Below are positions 10,471-18,415 of a stretch of DNA of 64,000 bases, piece by piece. The stretch lies in contig CBDDAJ010000032.1 in the NCBI GenBank assembly GCA_965224845.1, forward strand, positions 171,857-235,856. The letters are read 5' to 3'. The DNA comes from Wocania_A sp965224845 (lineage in GTDB: Bacteria > Bacteroidota > Bacteroidia > Flavobacteriales > Flavobacteriaceae). Below the pieces are notes generated by a model. It was not told the DNA's origin, did not search any database, and saw only the letters and a program-made list of their open reading frames with translations. How positions within the stretch are numbered: position 1 is the first letter of the stretch; each line of letters opens with the position of its first letter. The translations under genes and the position numbers were made by a program.

Positions 10471-12396
10471 ATGGAAGTAGGTATTACCAATACTAGTATT
10501 TCTTATAAAAAACCTGGGAAATTTGAAGACACACGGTTTGAAAAAATCCATAATGTTATTTACGAATCGTCGCATGAAGCTTCAGTTTTAGTTGCTCAGG
10601 AAATTGCGGATTTAATTCGAGAAAAAAGTGCGTTAAATCAACTTTGTGTGTTGGGTTTAGCTACCGGATCTTCGCCAATAAAAGTTTATGAAGAACTGGT
10701 AAGAATGCACAATCAGGAAGGGTTAAGCTTTGCAAATGTTGTTACCTTTAATTTGGACGAGTATTTGCCAATGGATAGAAATAATATTCAAAGTTATTTT
10801 TATTTCATGCATGAACACCTTTTTAATCATATAGATATTTTACCAGAAAACATTCATATTCCTGATGGTAAAATAAACGCAGAAGATTTATATCAATATT
10901 GTATAGATTACGAAATGAAAATAAAAACCCTGGGAGGTTTAGATTTTCAACTTTTAGGAATTGGCAGGACTGGTCATATAGGTTTTAACGAACCGGGATC
11001 TCATTTTAATTCTGGTACTCGAAGTATAACATTAGATCATATAACACGTACAGATGCTGCGCCCGCATTCCTTGGTATCGATAATGTTCCCCGAAAAGCA
11101 ATAACAATGGGTATAGGCACTGTAATGAGTGCCAAAAGGATTGTGCTTTTAGGTTGGGGAATTAGCAAGGCAAAAATCCTTAAAAAAACAATAGAGGGTA
11201 AAATTACGTCTCAAGTCCCTGCAACCTATTTGCAAGAGCATAACAATACAACTTTTGTGTTAGATAGTGATGCCTCATCAGAATTAACCAGAGTAAAAAC
11301 CCCCTGGTTGGTAACTTCATGCGTTTGGACAGAAACTTTAAAACTTAAGGCTGTTGTTTGGCTAAGCGAACTAACAGATAAACCGTTTTTAAAGTTAACG
11401 GATAAAGATTATAATGATCATGGAATGTCCAGCCTTTTAACAGAAGACGGGACTGCTTATAATTTAAATATTAAAATGTTTAATAAGTTGCAGCATACCA
11501 TTACGGGATGGCCTGGAGGAAAACCTTATGCAGATGATACAAATAGACCAGAACGGGCAACTCCGGAAAAAAAGAGGGTTATAATTTTTAGCCCGCACCC
11601 TGATGATGATATGATCTCTATGGGTGGAACTTTAGACCGGTTAGTAGAGCAAGGACATGATGTGCATGTGGCATATCAAACTTCTGGAAATATAGCGGTT
11701 TCTGATGAAGAAGCTTTAAAGTTTGCAGAAATATCTAAGTCATTAAATGCCCATGCTGCTGAACCAGATACCATTATCAATTTTTTAAAAAATAAAACCG
11801 AAAATAATATAGATTCTATTGAAGTTCGAAAACTAAAAGGGTTAATAAGACGAAGTGAATCTTATGCAGCTACAAGATATTTAGGGGTTGATGATTCTAA
11901 AGTACATTTTCTGGATTTACCTTTTTACGAAACAGGTACGGTTAAGAAAAACAATCTTTCAGACGAAGACATAGATATTATGTGTAGCTTAATAGCACAT
12001 GTAAAACCACATCAAATTTATGCGGCTGGCGATTTAGCAGATCCGCATGGAACCCATAAAATGTGCTTAGATAGTTTGTTTTTAGCACTAAAAAGAATAA
12101 AACACCAGAGTTATATGAATGACTGCTGGGTGTGGTTATATCGCGGTGCGTGGCACGAATGGGAACCTTATCAAATCGAAATGGCGGTACCTATGAGCCC
12201 AGATCAAGTACTAAAAAAGCGTCATGCTATATTTTATCACCAATCTCAAAAAGATGGTGTTATGTTTCAAGGAGACGATTCCAGAGAGTTTTGGGTACGT
12301 GTTGAAGATAGAAACAGATTAACGGCAAAAAAATACAATGATTTAGGATTGGCAGATTATGCCGCTATTGAAGCTTTTAAACGCTATCACTTTTAA
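10471..12396 (+). CDS. nagB: Glucosamine-6-phosphate deaminase fused to PIG-L/LmbE-type deacetylase domain
   Basis: About 641 residues from ATG 10471. That start is preferred over a TTG at 10438 that touches the leader hairpin. Residues ~30-290 are a NagB isomerase/deaminase domain: phosphate-binding ATGSSPIKVYEEL, the DEYLP loop, and catalytic GRTGHIGFNEPGS with His169. It converts glucosamine-6-phosphate to fructose-6-phosphate and ammonia. Residues ~370-640 are a PIG-L/LmbE-like zinc deacetylase domain with PHPDDD (His376) and DPHGTHKM. This long two-domain NagB is common in Bacteroidota; the role of the second domain is not settled, with deacetylation of GlcNAc derivatives an obvious guess. 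A small lipoprotein gene starts 3 bp downstream. Confidence 0.92.
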   Translation: MEVGITNTSISYKKPGKFEDTRFEKIHNVIYESSHEASVLVAQEIADLIREKSALNQLCVLGLATGSSPIKVYEELVRMHNQEGLSFANVVTFNLDEYLPMDRNNIQSYFYFMHEHLFNHIDILPENIHIPDGKINAEDLYQYCIDYEMKIKTLGGLDFQLLGIGRTGHIGFNEPGSHFNSGTRSITLDHITRTDAAPAFLGIDNVPRKAITMGIGTVMSAKRIVLLGWGISKAKILKKTIEGKITSQVPATYLQEHNNTTFVLDSDASSELTRVKTPWLVTSCVWTETLKLKAVVWLSELTDKPFLKLTDKDYNDHGMSSLLTEDGTAYNLNIKMFNKLQHTITGWPGGKPYADDTNRPERATPEKKRVIIFSPHPDDDMISMGGTLDRLVEQGHDVHVAYQTSGNIAVSDEEALKFAEISKSLNAHAAEPDTIINFLKNKTENNIDSIEVRKLKGLIRRSESYAATRYLGVDDSKVHFLDLPFYETGTVKKNNLSDEDIDIMCSLIAHVKPHQIYAAGDLADPHGTHKMCLDSLFLALKRIKHQSYMNDCWVWLYRGAWHEWEPYQIEMAVPMSPDQVLKKRHAIFYHQSQKDGVMFQGDDSREFWVRVEDRNRLTAKKYNDLGLADYAAIEAFKRYHF

Positions 12397-12399
12397 AGC

Positions 12400-12846
12400 A
12401 TGAGAAAAGCCGGAAAATTAATATTAGCGATTATTCTAATTTTAGTATTGCATACTTGCTCTAATAAAAAAGCATTAAATTCAAACCATGCCATAGAAGG
12501 CACCTGGAAAATGATATATGCAGAAATTAATGAAAACGATTCCTTAAAAATAAAAGATTTAAGTCATACGAGTTTTATAAAAATTATTAATAGCAACCAC
12601 TTTGCGTTTTTTAATCAAGACAATAATAGTACAAAAAACTTTTATGGAGGAGGAGGCAGCTATACTCTTAAGGGAAACCATTATGTAGAGGTTTTAAATT
12701 ATACGGGTGTTGAAGCGCTAAAGAATCACGAATTTCCATTTACAATTCAGATTAAAGGAGATACTTTAATTCAAAAGGGATTAGAAGAAGTAAAAAAAGC
12801 GGGAATTAAAAGAGAAATACTTGAAAAATATATAAGAATCAAATAA
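12400..12846 (+). CDS. Small lipocalin-like lipoprotein, function unknown
   Basis: A 148-residue lipoprotein: signal MRKAGKLILAIILILVLHTC with the cysteine at position 20. The mature part begins with GTWKMIYAEI, the strand-1 pattern of small lipocalin-like/DUF-type beta-barrels of Bacteroidota, and continues with alternating beta strands and a glycine cluster (YGGGGSYTL). It starts 3 bp after the nagB-like gene and is probably cotranscribed with it. No catalytic motif is visible. The lipocalin comparison rests on the strand pattern only. Confidence 0.75.
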   Translation: MRKAGKLILAIILILVLHTCSNKKALNSNHAIEGTWKMIYAEINENDSLKIKDLSHTSFIKIINSNHFAFFNQDNNSTKNFYGGGGSYTLKGNHYVEVLNYTGVEALKNHEFPFTIQIKGDTLIQKGLEEVKKAGIKREILEKYIRIK

Positions 12847-13250
12847 TTGCTGTGCAGTTTAAAATCGACGTACGTATACATTAGTCTAAGCAAAGTATAC
12901 ATGATTTATAATTAATAGCTACGTTATGACCTCATTATTTATTACCATTTCTAATTTGAAATCACTGCAATATAACCCCTTTTTTTCTTTCTATTTCAGA
13001 ATAAAATGAAACTGTAGCTCGTGCTATGCTTAAATGTTCTTCTTTGTATAAAGAAAAAAATCATCATTCTCTTTCACAGTAATTTCAAACAAGAACTGGT
13101 ATAAGAGCTTGTAATGTAGCTGTTTTTTTTGTAGAGATCATTCAAAATTAATGCCTGCTTTTCGTTTCAAGTTTCAACAAATTTATAGACAGCATAAATT
13201 ACATGATGTAATTTTGTAAATTGCATGTTTAAAACAAACGTATAAATAGC
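12847..13250. other. Intergenic region with possible decayed reading frame
   Basis: A 404-bp gap before the LacI-type regulator. It contains a promoter-like box at 13209-13216. On the minus strand, 12950-13150 gives protein-like text in shifting frames (for example EEHLSIARATVSFYSEIER), which could be the remains of a gene. I recognise no family in it and no RNA gene. Confidence 0.3.
13209..13216 (+). promoter_or_regulatory. Candidate -7 promoter box for lacI-type gene
   Basis: TAATTTTG matches the Bacteroidota -7 consensus TAnnTTTG exactly, 34 bp before the ATG at 13251. A clear -33 TTTG partner is not visible, so this is a moderate call. Confidence 0.45.
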
Positions 13251-14258
13251 ATGGTTACTTTAAAACAATTAGCAAAAGAGTTAAATGTTTCAATATCTAC
13301 AGTTTCTAAAGCTTTAAATAATAGCGAAGAAATAGGAGAAGAAACCGTTAAGCGTGTTAAAGAACTAGCCGATTTATATAACTATAAACCTAATAAGGTC
13401 GCTTTAAGCTTAAAGCAAAACAGAACCAACACAATTGGTGTTATTATTCCCGATATTTTAAACCATTTTTTGGCCAAGGTTTTATTTGGAATTGAGCGCG
13501 AAGCCACACAGCATGGTTATAACATCATCACTTGCATCTCTAACGAATCTTTAGATAAAGAAAAAGAAAGCTTACAGTTATTGGCAAACGGAAGTGTAGA
13601 TGGCTTTATTTTATGTGTTTCTGAAGAAACACAGATTAAAAATGAAATAGAACACTTTAAAAAAACCATTAAACAGGGATTACCCATAGTTATGTTTGAT
13701 AGGGTGGCACACGATGTGCTTTGCGATAAAGTAATTGTCGACGATTTTGATGCCACTTACAGGGCAACTAAAAATTTGCTAGACGAAAACAGAAAACAAA
13801 TTGCCTTTATAAGTAATATTGATGATTTAAGTGTAGGTAAACTAAGAGAACGAGGTTATAATAAAGCGGTTTTAGAAACCACTAAGCATGAACCATTGGT
13901 TTTAAAGATAAGAAAAGAGGATAACTCTCAAGATAAAATAAAAGCCTTTATGAAGGCACATAAAACTATTGATGCTGTAATAGCTGCCGATAGTGCTTCT
14001 GGGGTTATCGCTATTAATGTCGCTATAAGTTTTGGGCTTAATGTACCCAAAGATATCTCGGTAATAGGTTTTTCAAGTCAGGCTGTGTCTAATCATTCGG
14101 TTCCAAGATTAACAACCATTAGGCAGCATGCCAAAACCATTGGGGCAAATGCAGCACAAATGCTTATAAAACGATTGCAAAACATATCAGATAAACAACT
14201 CGATTTTAAGACCAAAATAGTTAAAACAAGCCTGGTTGAAAATGGCTCTACTTTGTAA
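13251..14258 (+). CDS. LacI/GalR-family transcriptional regulator
   Basis: 335 residues, full length. Residues 1-55 are the LacI helix-turn-helix and hinge (VTLKQLAKELNVSISTVSKALN, then PNKVALSLKQNRTNTIGVIIPD). Residues 60-335 form the periplasmic-binding-protein-like effector domain (IDAVIAADSASGVIAINVA, ISVIGFSSQAVSNHSVPRLTTI). Such proteins repress sugar catabolism genes until a sugar or sugar phosphate binds. The neighbouring susCD and nagB-type genes are plausible targets, but I found no shared operator to prove it. Confidence 0.93.
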   Translation: MVTLKQLAKELNVSISTVSKALNNSEEIGEETVKRVKELADLYNYKPNKVALSLKQNRTNTIGVIIPDILNHFLAKVLFGIEREATQHGYNIITCISNESLDKEKESLQLLANGSVDGFILCVSEETQIKNEIEHFKKTIKQGLPIVMFDRVAHDVLCDKVIVDDFDATYRATKNLLDENRKQIAFISNIDDLSVGKLRERGYNKAVLETTKHEPLVLKIRKEDNSQDKIKAFMKAHKTIDAVIAADSASGVIAINVAISFGLNVPKDISVIGFSSQAVSNHSVPRLTTIRQHAKTIGANAAQMLIKRLQNISDKQLDFKTKIVKTSLVENGSTL

Positions 14259-14617
14259 GTTTTTAACAAGTGATTGTTAATAAACCCAACATAAAAATAC
14301 ATTTTATCGATAAAAACATGCATTTTGTCGATTATATTTCTAACTCATAGCTTTATTAACATACTTTAGCACTACTTAATAAGCGCCCCAAAAATTCCCC
14401 TCAGCTATTTAAGATTTATTAATCCATTTTTTTTGACCTTAAGGTCATATTCCCTCGTAGTATTTTAAAAAATCTGCATGCTTTTTAATGCATTCGATTT
14501 TTGAGTTAATTATCCATTTTTCCCTCATCAAAGATTTTGATTTCAAAGTCTTCGATAAGATTTTAAATTTTTAAAAAATATAGAGAAAAATAATAATAAC
14601 CTTAAAATCGAAATATT
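14259..14617. other. Intergenic region with phased repeat and palindrome
   Basis: A 359-bp gap between the LacI-type gene and a small lipoprotein gene. It contains a 21-bp-phased direct repeat at 14299-14332 and a perfect 14-base palindrome, TGACCTTAAGGTCA, at 14434-14447. The palindrome follows a T run and could be an operator. No open frame of note. Confidence 0.5.
14299..14332 (+). promoter_or_regulatory. 21-bp-phased direct repeat, LytTR-like
   Basis: CATTTTATCGAT (starting 14300) recurs as CATTTTGTCGAT exactly 21 bp later (starting 14321), with one difference in 12 bases. The half-site ACATTTTAT fits 8 of 9 positions of the general LytTR consensus [TA][AC][CA]GTTN[AG][TC]. It lies about 290 bp before the small lipoprotein gene. 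It resembles the upstream half-sites of the 33-56 kb set (GTCGA core) but lacks their strong element. Confidence 0.4.
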
Positions 14618-14764
14618 ATGAAAGCCCTAAAAATTACATTATTACTGGCATTATTTGTAACTGTATTATCTTCTTGTACTAAGCAAGATTTAAACGAAGA
14701 TGATGTTTTAACTGCACCTGAATCTGAAGAAACTTTATTTACCGGAGGTGGAGTTGACCAATAA
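14618..14764 (+). CDS. Very small lipoprotein (48 residues)
   Basis: The protein starts MKALKITLLLALFVTVLSSC, a full lipoprotein signal peptide with lipobox LSSC. It is followed by a short acidic tail (TKQDLNEDDVLTAPESEET, then LFTGGGVDQ). The mature lipopeptide would be only about 30 residues. The hydrophobic signal followed by a clean stop and a strong terminator 18 bp later argues for a real, separately transcribed gene. It lies 118 bp before the TPR sensor kinase gene and might supply or modulate its signal; that is inference. No family recognised. Confidence 0.7.
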   Translation: MKALKITLLLALFVTVLSSCTKQDLNEDDVLTAPESEETLFTGGGVDQ

Positions 14765-14782
14765 GACAAAGGTATATGATTA

Positions 14783-14826
14783 TACTAAAAAAACTCATTG
14801 CATTAATGCAATGAGTTTTTTTAGTA
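14783..14826. terminator. Perfect 44-base palindromic terminator
   Basis: Both arms are 22 bases and pair without a single mismatch. The core is CTCATTGCATT / AATGCAATGAG, flanked by seven A on the left and seven T on the right, then ACT/AGT. This is a strong intrinsic terminator and works in either direction. It closes the transcript of the 48-residue lipoprotein gene and isolates it from the kinase gene downstream. Confidence 0.85.
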
Positions 14827-14881
14827 ACATAATTAAAAAATTATAAATACATTTGAGGGAAATGTTAATACTTCCCTTTTA

Positions 14882-16720
14882 TTGAGACTTATATTATTTT
14901 GCATATTAGTAGTGTCTTTTTGTAGTTTTTCTTTAGGACAGGATAAAACTCGTACTGAAGTTATTGATTCTCTTAAGAAGAATGTTTTAAGCAATAAAGC
15001 ACAAGATTCATTATCGATAGCAAAGACTCATTATAGCATAGGAGAGTTATATAGGTTTAGTTTTTTAGGAGATAGTGCTTATTATCATTATATGAAATCT
15101 GAAAAGATATTCAAAAGAATGAATAATGTTTATGAATTAGCATTGACATTGTATGGTATAGCAGTTGTTCAAAAAAATGAAAAAGATTTTACTGGAAGTG
15201 AAGTTACATCAGTTGAGGCACTTTCATTGTTGGATCAATTAAAGCAAACAAATGATGTAAAGAGATATAAATCATATATATATAACAATTTAGGTCTGCT
15301 TTTTGGTGAACTGGGGCAATTTGAAAAATCTATTTCCTATCATAAAGATGCAATCAAAATAAAAAATGAATATGATAAAAGAGGAACTTATAATATAAAT
15401 GTTTCGAAAAATAATTTAGCCCTTTCATATAAAAAGGCTGGAAAATATCAATTAGCTCTAAATTTTTACAGTGAAATATTATCAAATAAAAATTTGATTA
15501 ATGAAAGGCCAGATTTTTATGCACTTGTCTTAGATAATTATGCTCATACATTGTATTTGTCAAAAGACCTTAAGAGTTTACCCGATTTATATTTTAAAGC
15601 ACTAAAAGTTACTGATAGTATAAATCCTCAAGGAGGATATAATTCTATAATAATTAATCAACATTTAGCAAAGTATTATTATGATAAAAATGTATTAGAT
15701 TCGGCCAAATATTATGCATATAAGGCTAAAAGTGTTGCAGAACTTTATCATAAAGATGAGTTATTAACCTCGTTGCTTTTACTATCAGAAATTGAAGATA
15801 GCGTAAATGCTACTAATCATTTAAAAGCTTATGTGAAACTTAATGACAGTCTTCAAAGAAGTGAACGTTTATCACGTAATAAGTTTGCATTAATTCGCTT
15901 TGAAACTAGAAAGGTTGAACAAGAAAATGTTAGAATAGCCCGGGAACGGATGTGGCTTTTTATTATTTCGGTAACATTAATAATAACGTCATTTTTAGTT
16001 TATTTGGTTATCACGCAAAGAAATAAAAACAAAGAATTAAAATTTATACAGCAACAACAAGAAACAAACGAAGAAATATATAACCTTATGCTTTCGCAAC
16101 AAGACAATATAGAAGAGGCCAGAACCTTAGAAAAGAAACGTATTTCTGAAGAATTACATGATGGGGTGCTAGGGCGGCTGTTTGGTACGCGTTTAAGTTT
16201 AGATAGTTTAAATATGGGCACAAATGCAGAAGCGATTCATAACAGAAGCCAATATATTGCTGAGCTTAAAACTATTGAAGATGATATTAGGAAAGTATCG
16301 CACGAATTAAACACCGATTTTGTATCTGGGTCTGGGTTTATCGATATTATAAAAACCCTGGTAGAAACACAAACTAAGGCCTATGGGTTTGAATACGAGT
16401 TAAACCATGACGACCATATTAATTGGGAAGAAGCCTCCAATAAAACTAAAATTCACATTTACAGAATAATACAGGAATCGTTACAAAATATTTATAAACA
16501 TGCTAATGCTACACTGGTAAAAATTAGTTTTCAAGTTGAAAATAATGTATTTTGCTTAACCATTAGCGACAATGGTTCTGGGTTTGATGTTAATAAAGCT
16601 AAAAGAGGAATTGGGTTAAAAAATATTAATTCAAGAGTTGAAGAAATTAAAGGCGGTTTAACGATAAACTCAGAAGCAGATAAAGGGACAACCATAACCA
16701 TAAAAGTTAGAACAGATTAA
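14882..16720 (+). CDS. TPR-containing sensor histidine kinase (HisKA_3 type)
   Basis: 612 residues starting at TTG 14882; no in-frame ATG upstream, and a good signal peptide (MRLILFCILVVSFCSFSLG) begins there. Residues ~25-330 are extracytoplasmic TPR repeats (KSISYHKDAIKIK, LALSYKKAGKYQLALNFYSEI). One membrane helix follows (~357-378, MWLFIISVTLIITSFLVYLV), then a coiled coil. The kinase core has the HisKA_3 motif EKKRISEELHDGVLG (His426) and an ATPase domain (N-box QESLQNIYKHAN, G1 SDNGSGFD, G2 KRGIGLKNI). It pairs with the LuxR-type regulator 11 bp downstream. TPR kinases of this form are common in Flavobacteriia; ligands are unknown. Confidence 0.92.
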   Translation: MRLILFCILVVSFCSFSLGQDKTRTEVIDSLKKNVLSNKAQDSLSIAKTHYSIGELYRFSFLGDSAYYHYMKSEKIFKRMNNVYELALTLYGIAVVQKNEKDFTGSEVTSVEALSLLDQLKQTNDVKRYKSYIYNNLGLLFGELGQFEKSISYHKDAIKIKNEYDKRGTYNINVSKNNLALSYKKAGKYQLALNFYSEILSNKNLINERPDFYALVLDNYAHTLYLSKDLKSLPDLYFKALKVTDSINPQGGYNSIIINQHLAKYYYDKNVLDSAKYYAYKAKSVAELYHKDELLTSLLLLSEIEDSVNATNHLKAYVKLNDSLQRSERLSRNKFALIRFETRKVEQENVRIARERMWLFIISVTLIITSFLVYLVITQRNKNKELKFIQQQQETNEEIYNLMLSQQDNIEEARTLEKKRISEELHDGVLGRLFGTRLSLDSLNMGTNAEAIHNRSQYIAELKTIEDDIRKVSHELNTDFVSGSGFIDIIKTLVETQTKAYGFEYELNHDDHINWEEASNKTKIHIYRIIQESLQNIYKHANATLVKISFQVENNVFCLTISDNGSGFDVNKAKRGIGLKNINSRVEEIKGGLTINSEADKGTTITIKVRTD

Positions 16721-16731
16721 TTATAATTTGA

Positions 16732-17406
16732 ATGACAGAACATATTAAAATATTAATGATTGATGATCATCCTATGATTATAGAGGGGTATCAAAACACA
16801 TTACTATTTACTAAAAAAGATAACCAGGAATTATCAATAGATATTGCAAATAATTGTGATGAGGCTATTGCCTTTATGCATAAGGCTGTTGAAAATAACA
16901 GCCCATACAACGTATTGTTTGTAGATATTAGCTTGCCTCCATCTGCAGACGGACTAATGCAATCTGGAGAAGATTTAGCCGAACATGCACGCCATCTTTT
17001 ACCTGATGCTAAAATTATAATATTAACGATGTTTAACGAATCTTTTCGAATACATAACATTATAAAAACAATAGACCCCGAAGGGTTTTTAATTAAAAGC
17101 GATTTAACATCTAGCGAATTGGCAAGTGCATTTCAAGCAGTACTAAATAACCCTCCTTTTTATAGCGGTACAGTAAATAGCCATATTAGAAAAACAATTA
17201 CTAGCGATATTGTAATTGATGATAAAAATAGAAAAATACTGCACTTATTATCTCAAGGTATAAAAACAAAAAATCTTGCAGCGCATTTAGATATTTCTTT
17301 AAGTGCTGTTGAAAAAAGAAAAAAGCAATTAAAAGAGCTGTTTTCTGTTCAGGACGGACAAGATGAGACCCTATTAAGAGAAGCTAGAAACAAAGGATTT
17401 GTATAA
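16732..17406 (+). CDS. LuxR/NarL-type response regulator
   Basis: 224 residues. A receiver domain (1-~130) carries the acidic pocket MIDDHP and phospho-acceptor Asp65 in LFVDISLPP, with an insertion (SADGLMQSGEDL) after it, and Lys in FLIKSDL. The C-terminal helix-turn-helix (~160-224) reads KILHLLSQGIKTKNLAAHLDISLSAVEKRKKQLKELF, a somewhat divergent LuxR/GerE-type domain. It is cotranscribed with the TPR kinase and is its cognate regulator. The target genes are not identified here. Confidence 0.92.
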   Translation: MTEHIKILMIDDHPMIIEGYQNTLLFTKKDNQELSIDIANNCDEAIAFMHKAVENNSPYNVLFVDISLPPSADGLMQSGEDLAEHARHLLPDAKIIILTMFNESFRIHNIIKTIDPEGFLIKSDLTSSELASAFQAVLNNPPFYSGTVNSHIRKTITSDIVIDDKNRKILHLLSQGIKTKNLAAHLDISLSAVEKRKKQLKELFSVQDGQDETLLREARNKGFV

Positions 17407-17553
17407 AAAACATAGCGAATCTATTAACATTTGTTAAGTTTTTAAGTTTTTTGGTTTTTTTTGGAATCTCAAAACCCTTACTATATCTGAGTTCTACAAT
17501 TTAACCGTAAAGGTGTTACGGTTTTTCCGCAGTTCAAAGCCGTTAGTAATATC

Positions 17554-17561
17554 TATATTTG
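17554..17561 (+). promoter_or_regulatory. Candidate -7 box in intergenic region
   Basis: TATATTTG fits TAnnTTTG exactly. It lies between the response regulator gene (+) and the DUF456 gene (-), and about 70 bp upstream of a terminator on the same strand, with no coding frame between them. No good -33 TTTG is visible. Confidence 0.35.
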
Positions 17562-17624
17562 TAGTATCAACACTTCAAATTAATTAATCCCTCAATTTTT
17601 TTGTTGATAATAGCAATTTACACT

Positions 17625-17664
17625 AACCCTGTGGAGGTGAGAGACCCACAGGGTTCTTCTTTTC
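17625..17664 (+). terminator. Intrinsic terminator
   Basis: AACCCTGTGG (17625-17634) pairs perfectly with CCACAGGGTT (17646-17655) across an 11-base loop and is followed by CTTCTTTTC. It lies 218 bp after the response regulator stop, so it either ends a long 3' leader of that operon or ends a separate short transcript starting near 17568. Confidence 0.7.
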
Positions 17665-17680
17665 TAAATAGTTTGTTTTT

Positions 17681-18184
17681 TTAATATAGAAAAAGTACAT
17701 TTTTATAGTCCCATAAAATACCTATAAATAAGCCTAGGTAAATTACGGCCACAATAAACTTTATAAAGGTTGAAGTTAAAAAGCCAATAAAAGAACCAAA
17801 TGCCGCTTTTATTGCAGTTTTAGAATCTGCATTGTTTAATAATTCTCCAACAAGAGCACCAACAAAAGGCCCAATAATGATGCCCCCGGGAATAGGAGCA
17901 ATTAACCCAACAATTAATCCAATGGTTGTGCCAATCATACCAGATCTGGTGCCTCCAAAACGTTTTGTGCCTATAGCTGGTATAATGTAATCGAGTATCC
18001 AAATAAAAATGGCTATAACTAATGTTATAATAATAAACGACATATCCATGGGAATAGCATCTGTAAAATGAAGTATTAATAAGCCAATCCAACTGGTTAA
18101 TGGTCCGGGTAATACAGGTAGAAAACTGCCTATAATACCTAAAATAATAAATAAGGCAGCAATAATAATTAAAATAATATCCAT
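17681..18184 (-). CDS. DUF456-family membrane protein
   Basis: 167 residues, almost entirely hydrophobic, with about five membrane segments. Glycine-rich turns are typical of DUF456 (LGIIGSFLPVLPGPLTSWIGLL near the N-terminus; IAPIPGGIIIGPFVGALVGELL in the middle). The repeated gly-pro-rich halves resemble each other, as in the family. Function unknown. It is transcribed alone, convergent with the two-component operon and divergent from the blaI-type operon. Confidence 0.88.
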   Translation of the reverse strand: MDIILIIIAALFIILGIIGSFLPVLPGPLTSWIGLLILHFTDAIPMDMSFIIITLVIAIFIWILDYIIPAIGTKRFGGTRSGMIGTTIGLIVGLIAPIPGGIIIGPFVGALVGELLNNADSKTAIKAAFGSFIGFLTSTFIKFIVAVIYLGLFIGILWDYKNVLFLY

Positions 18185-18243
18185 AAAAGTGTTTAAGTTA
18201 TTCTATTAATTAGACTAAAAACTATGCCAAACGTTACATTTTT

Positions 18244-18303
18244 AACTAAATATTTAGTTTAAACTAAATATTTAGTTATATTTGTTGAACTAAACATTTA
18301 GTT
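18244..18303 (+). promoter_or_regulatory. Three BlaI/MecI-type operator dyads
   Basis: Three 16-bp palindromes lie before the BlaI-type gene: AACTAAATATTTAGTT at 18244-18259, the identical copy at 18262-18277, and AACTAAACATTTAGTT (one base different) at 18288-18303. The second ends at and the third follows the -7 box at 18277-18284. The TA-rich dyad with ACTAAA/TTTAGT ends is of the sort bound by BlaI/MecI repressors. Binding here would block the promoter, so the operon is most likely autorepressed. Confidence 0.8.
18277..18284 (+). promoter_or_regulatory. -7 promoter box of blaI-type operon
   Basis: TATATTTG, an exact TAnnTTTG match, lies between the second and third operator dyads. The ATG of the BlaI-type gene is 131 bp downstream, so the leader is long. 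Confidence 0.6.
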
Positions 18304-18415
18304 GAATAAAAAACTCAATTAAAAATGAAACATCCATCACTAAAAATATTATTACATAGTGACATAATTATATGGATGTTACGTGTGACCTTTAAAAAAT
18401 TATAAATATTACCGC

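Noticed and set aside
17820..18092. 90-residue minus-strand frame rich in Trp, Tyr and His
   Set aside because: Alternate frame of the DUF456 gene; composition is implausible for a protein.
18325..18405. 26-codon frame (MKHPSLKILL...) in the leader of the blaI-type gene
   Set aside because: No signal, no family and no conserved spacing; may be chance in AT-rich DNA. Not strong enough to list as a gene.
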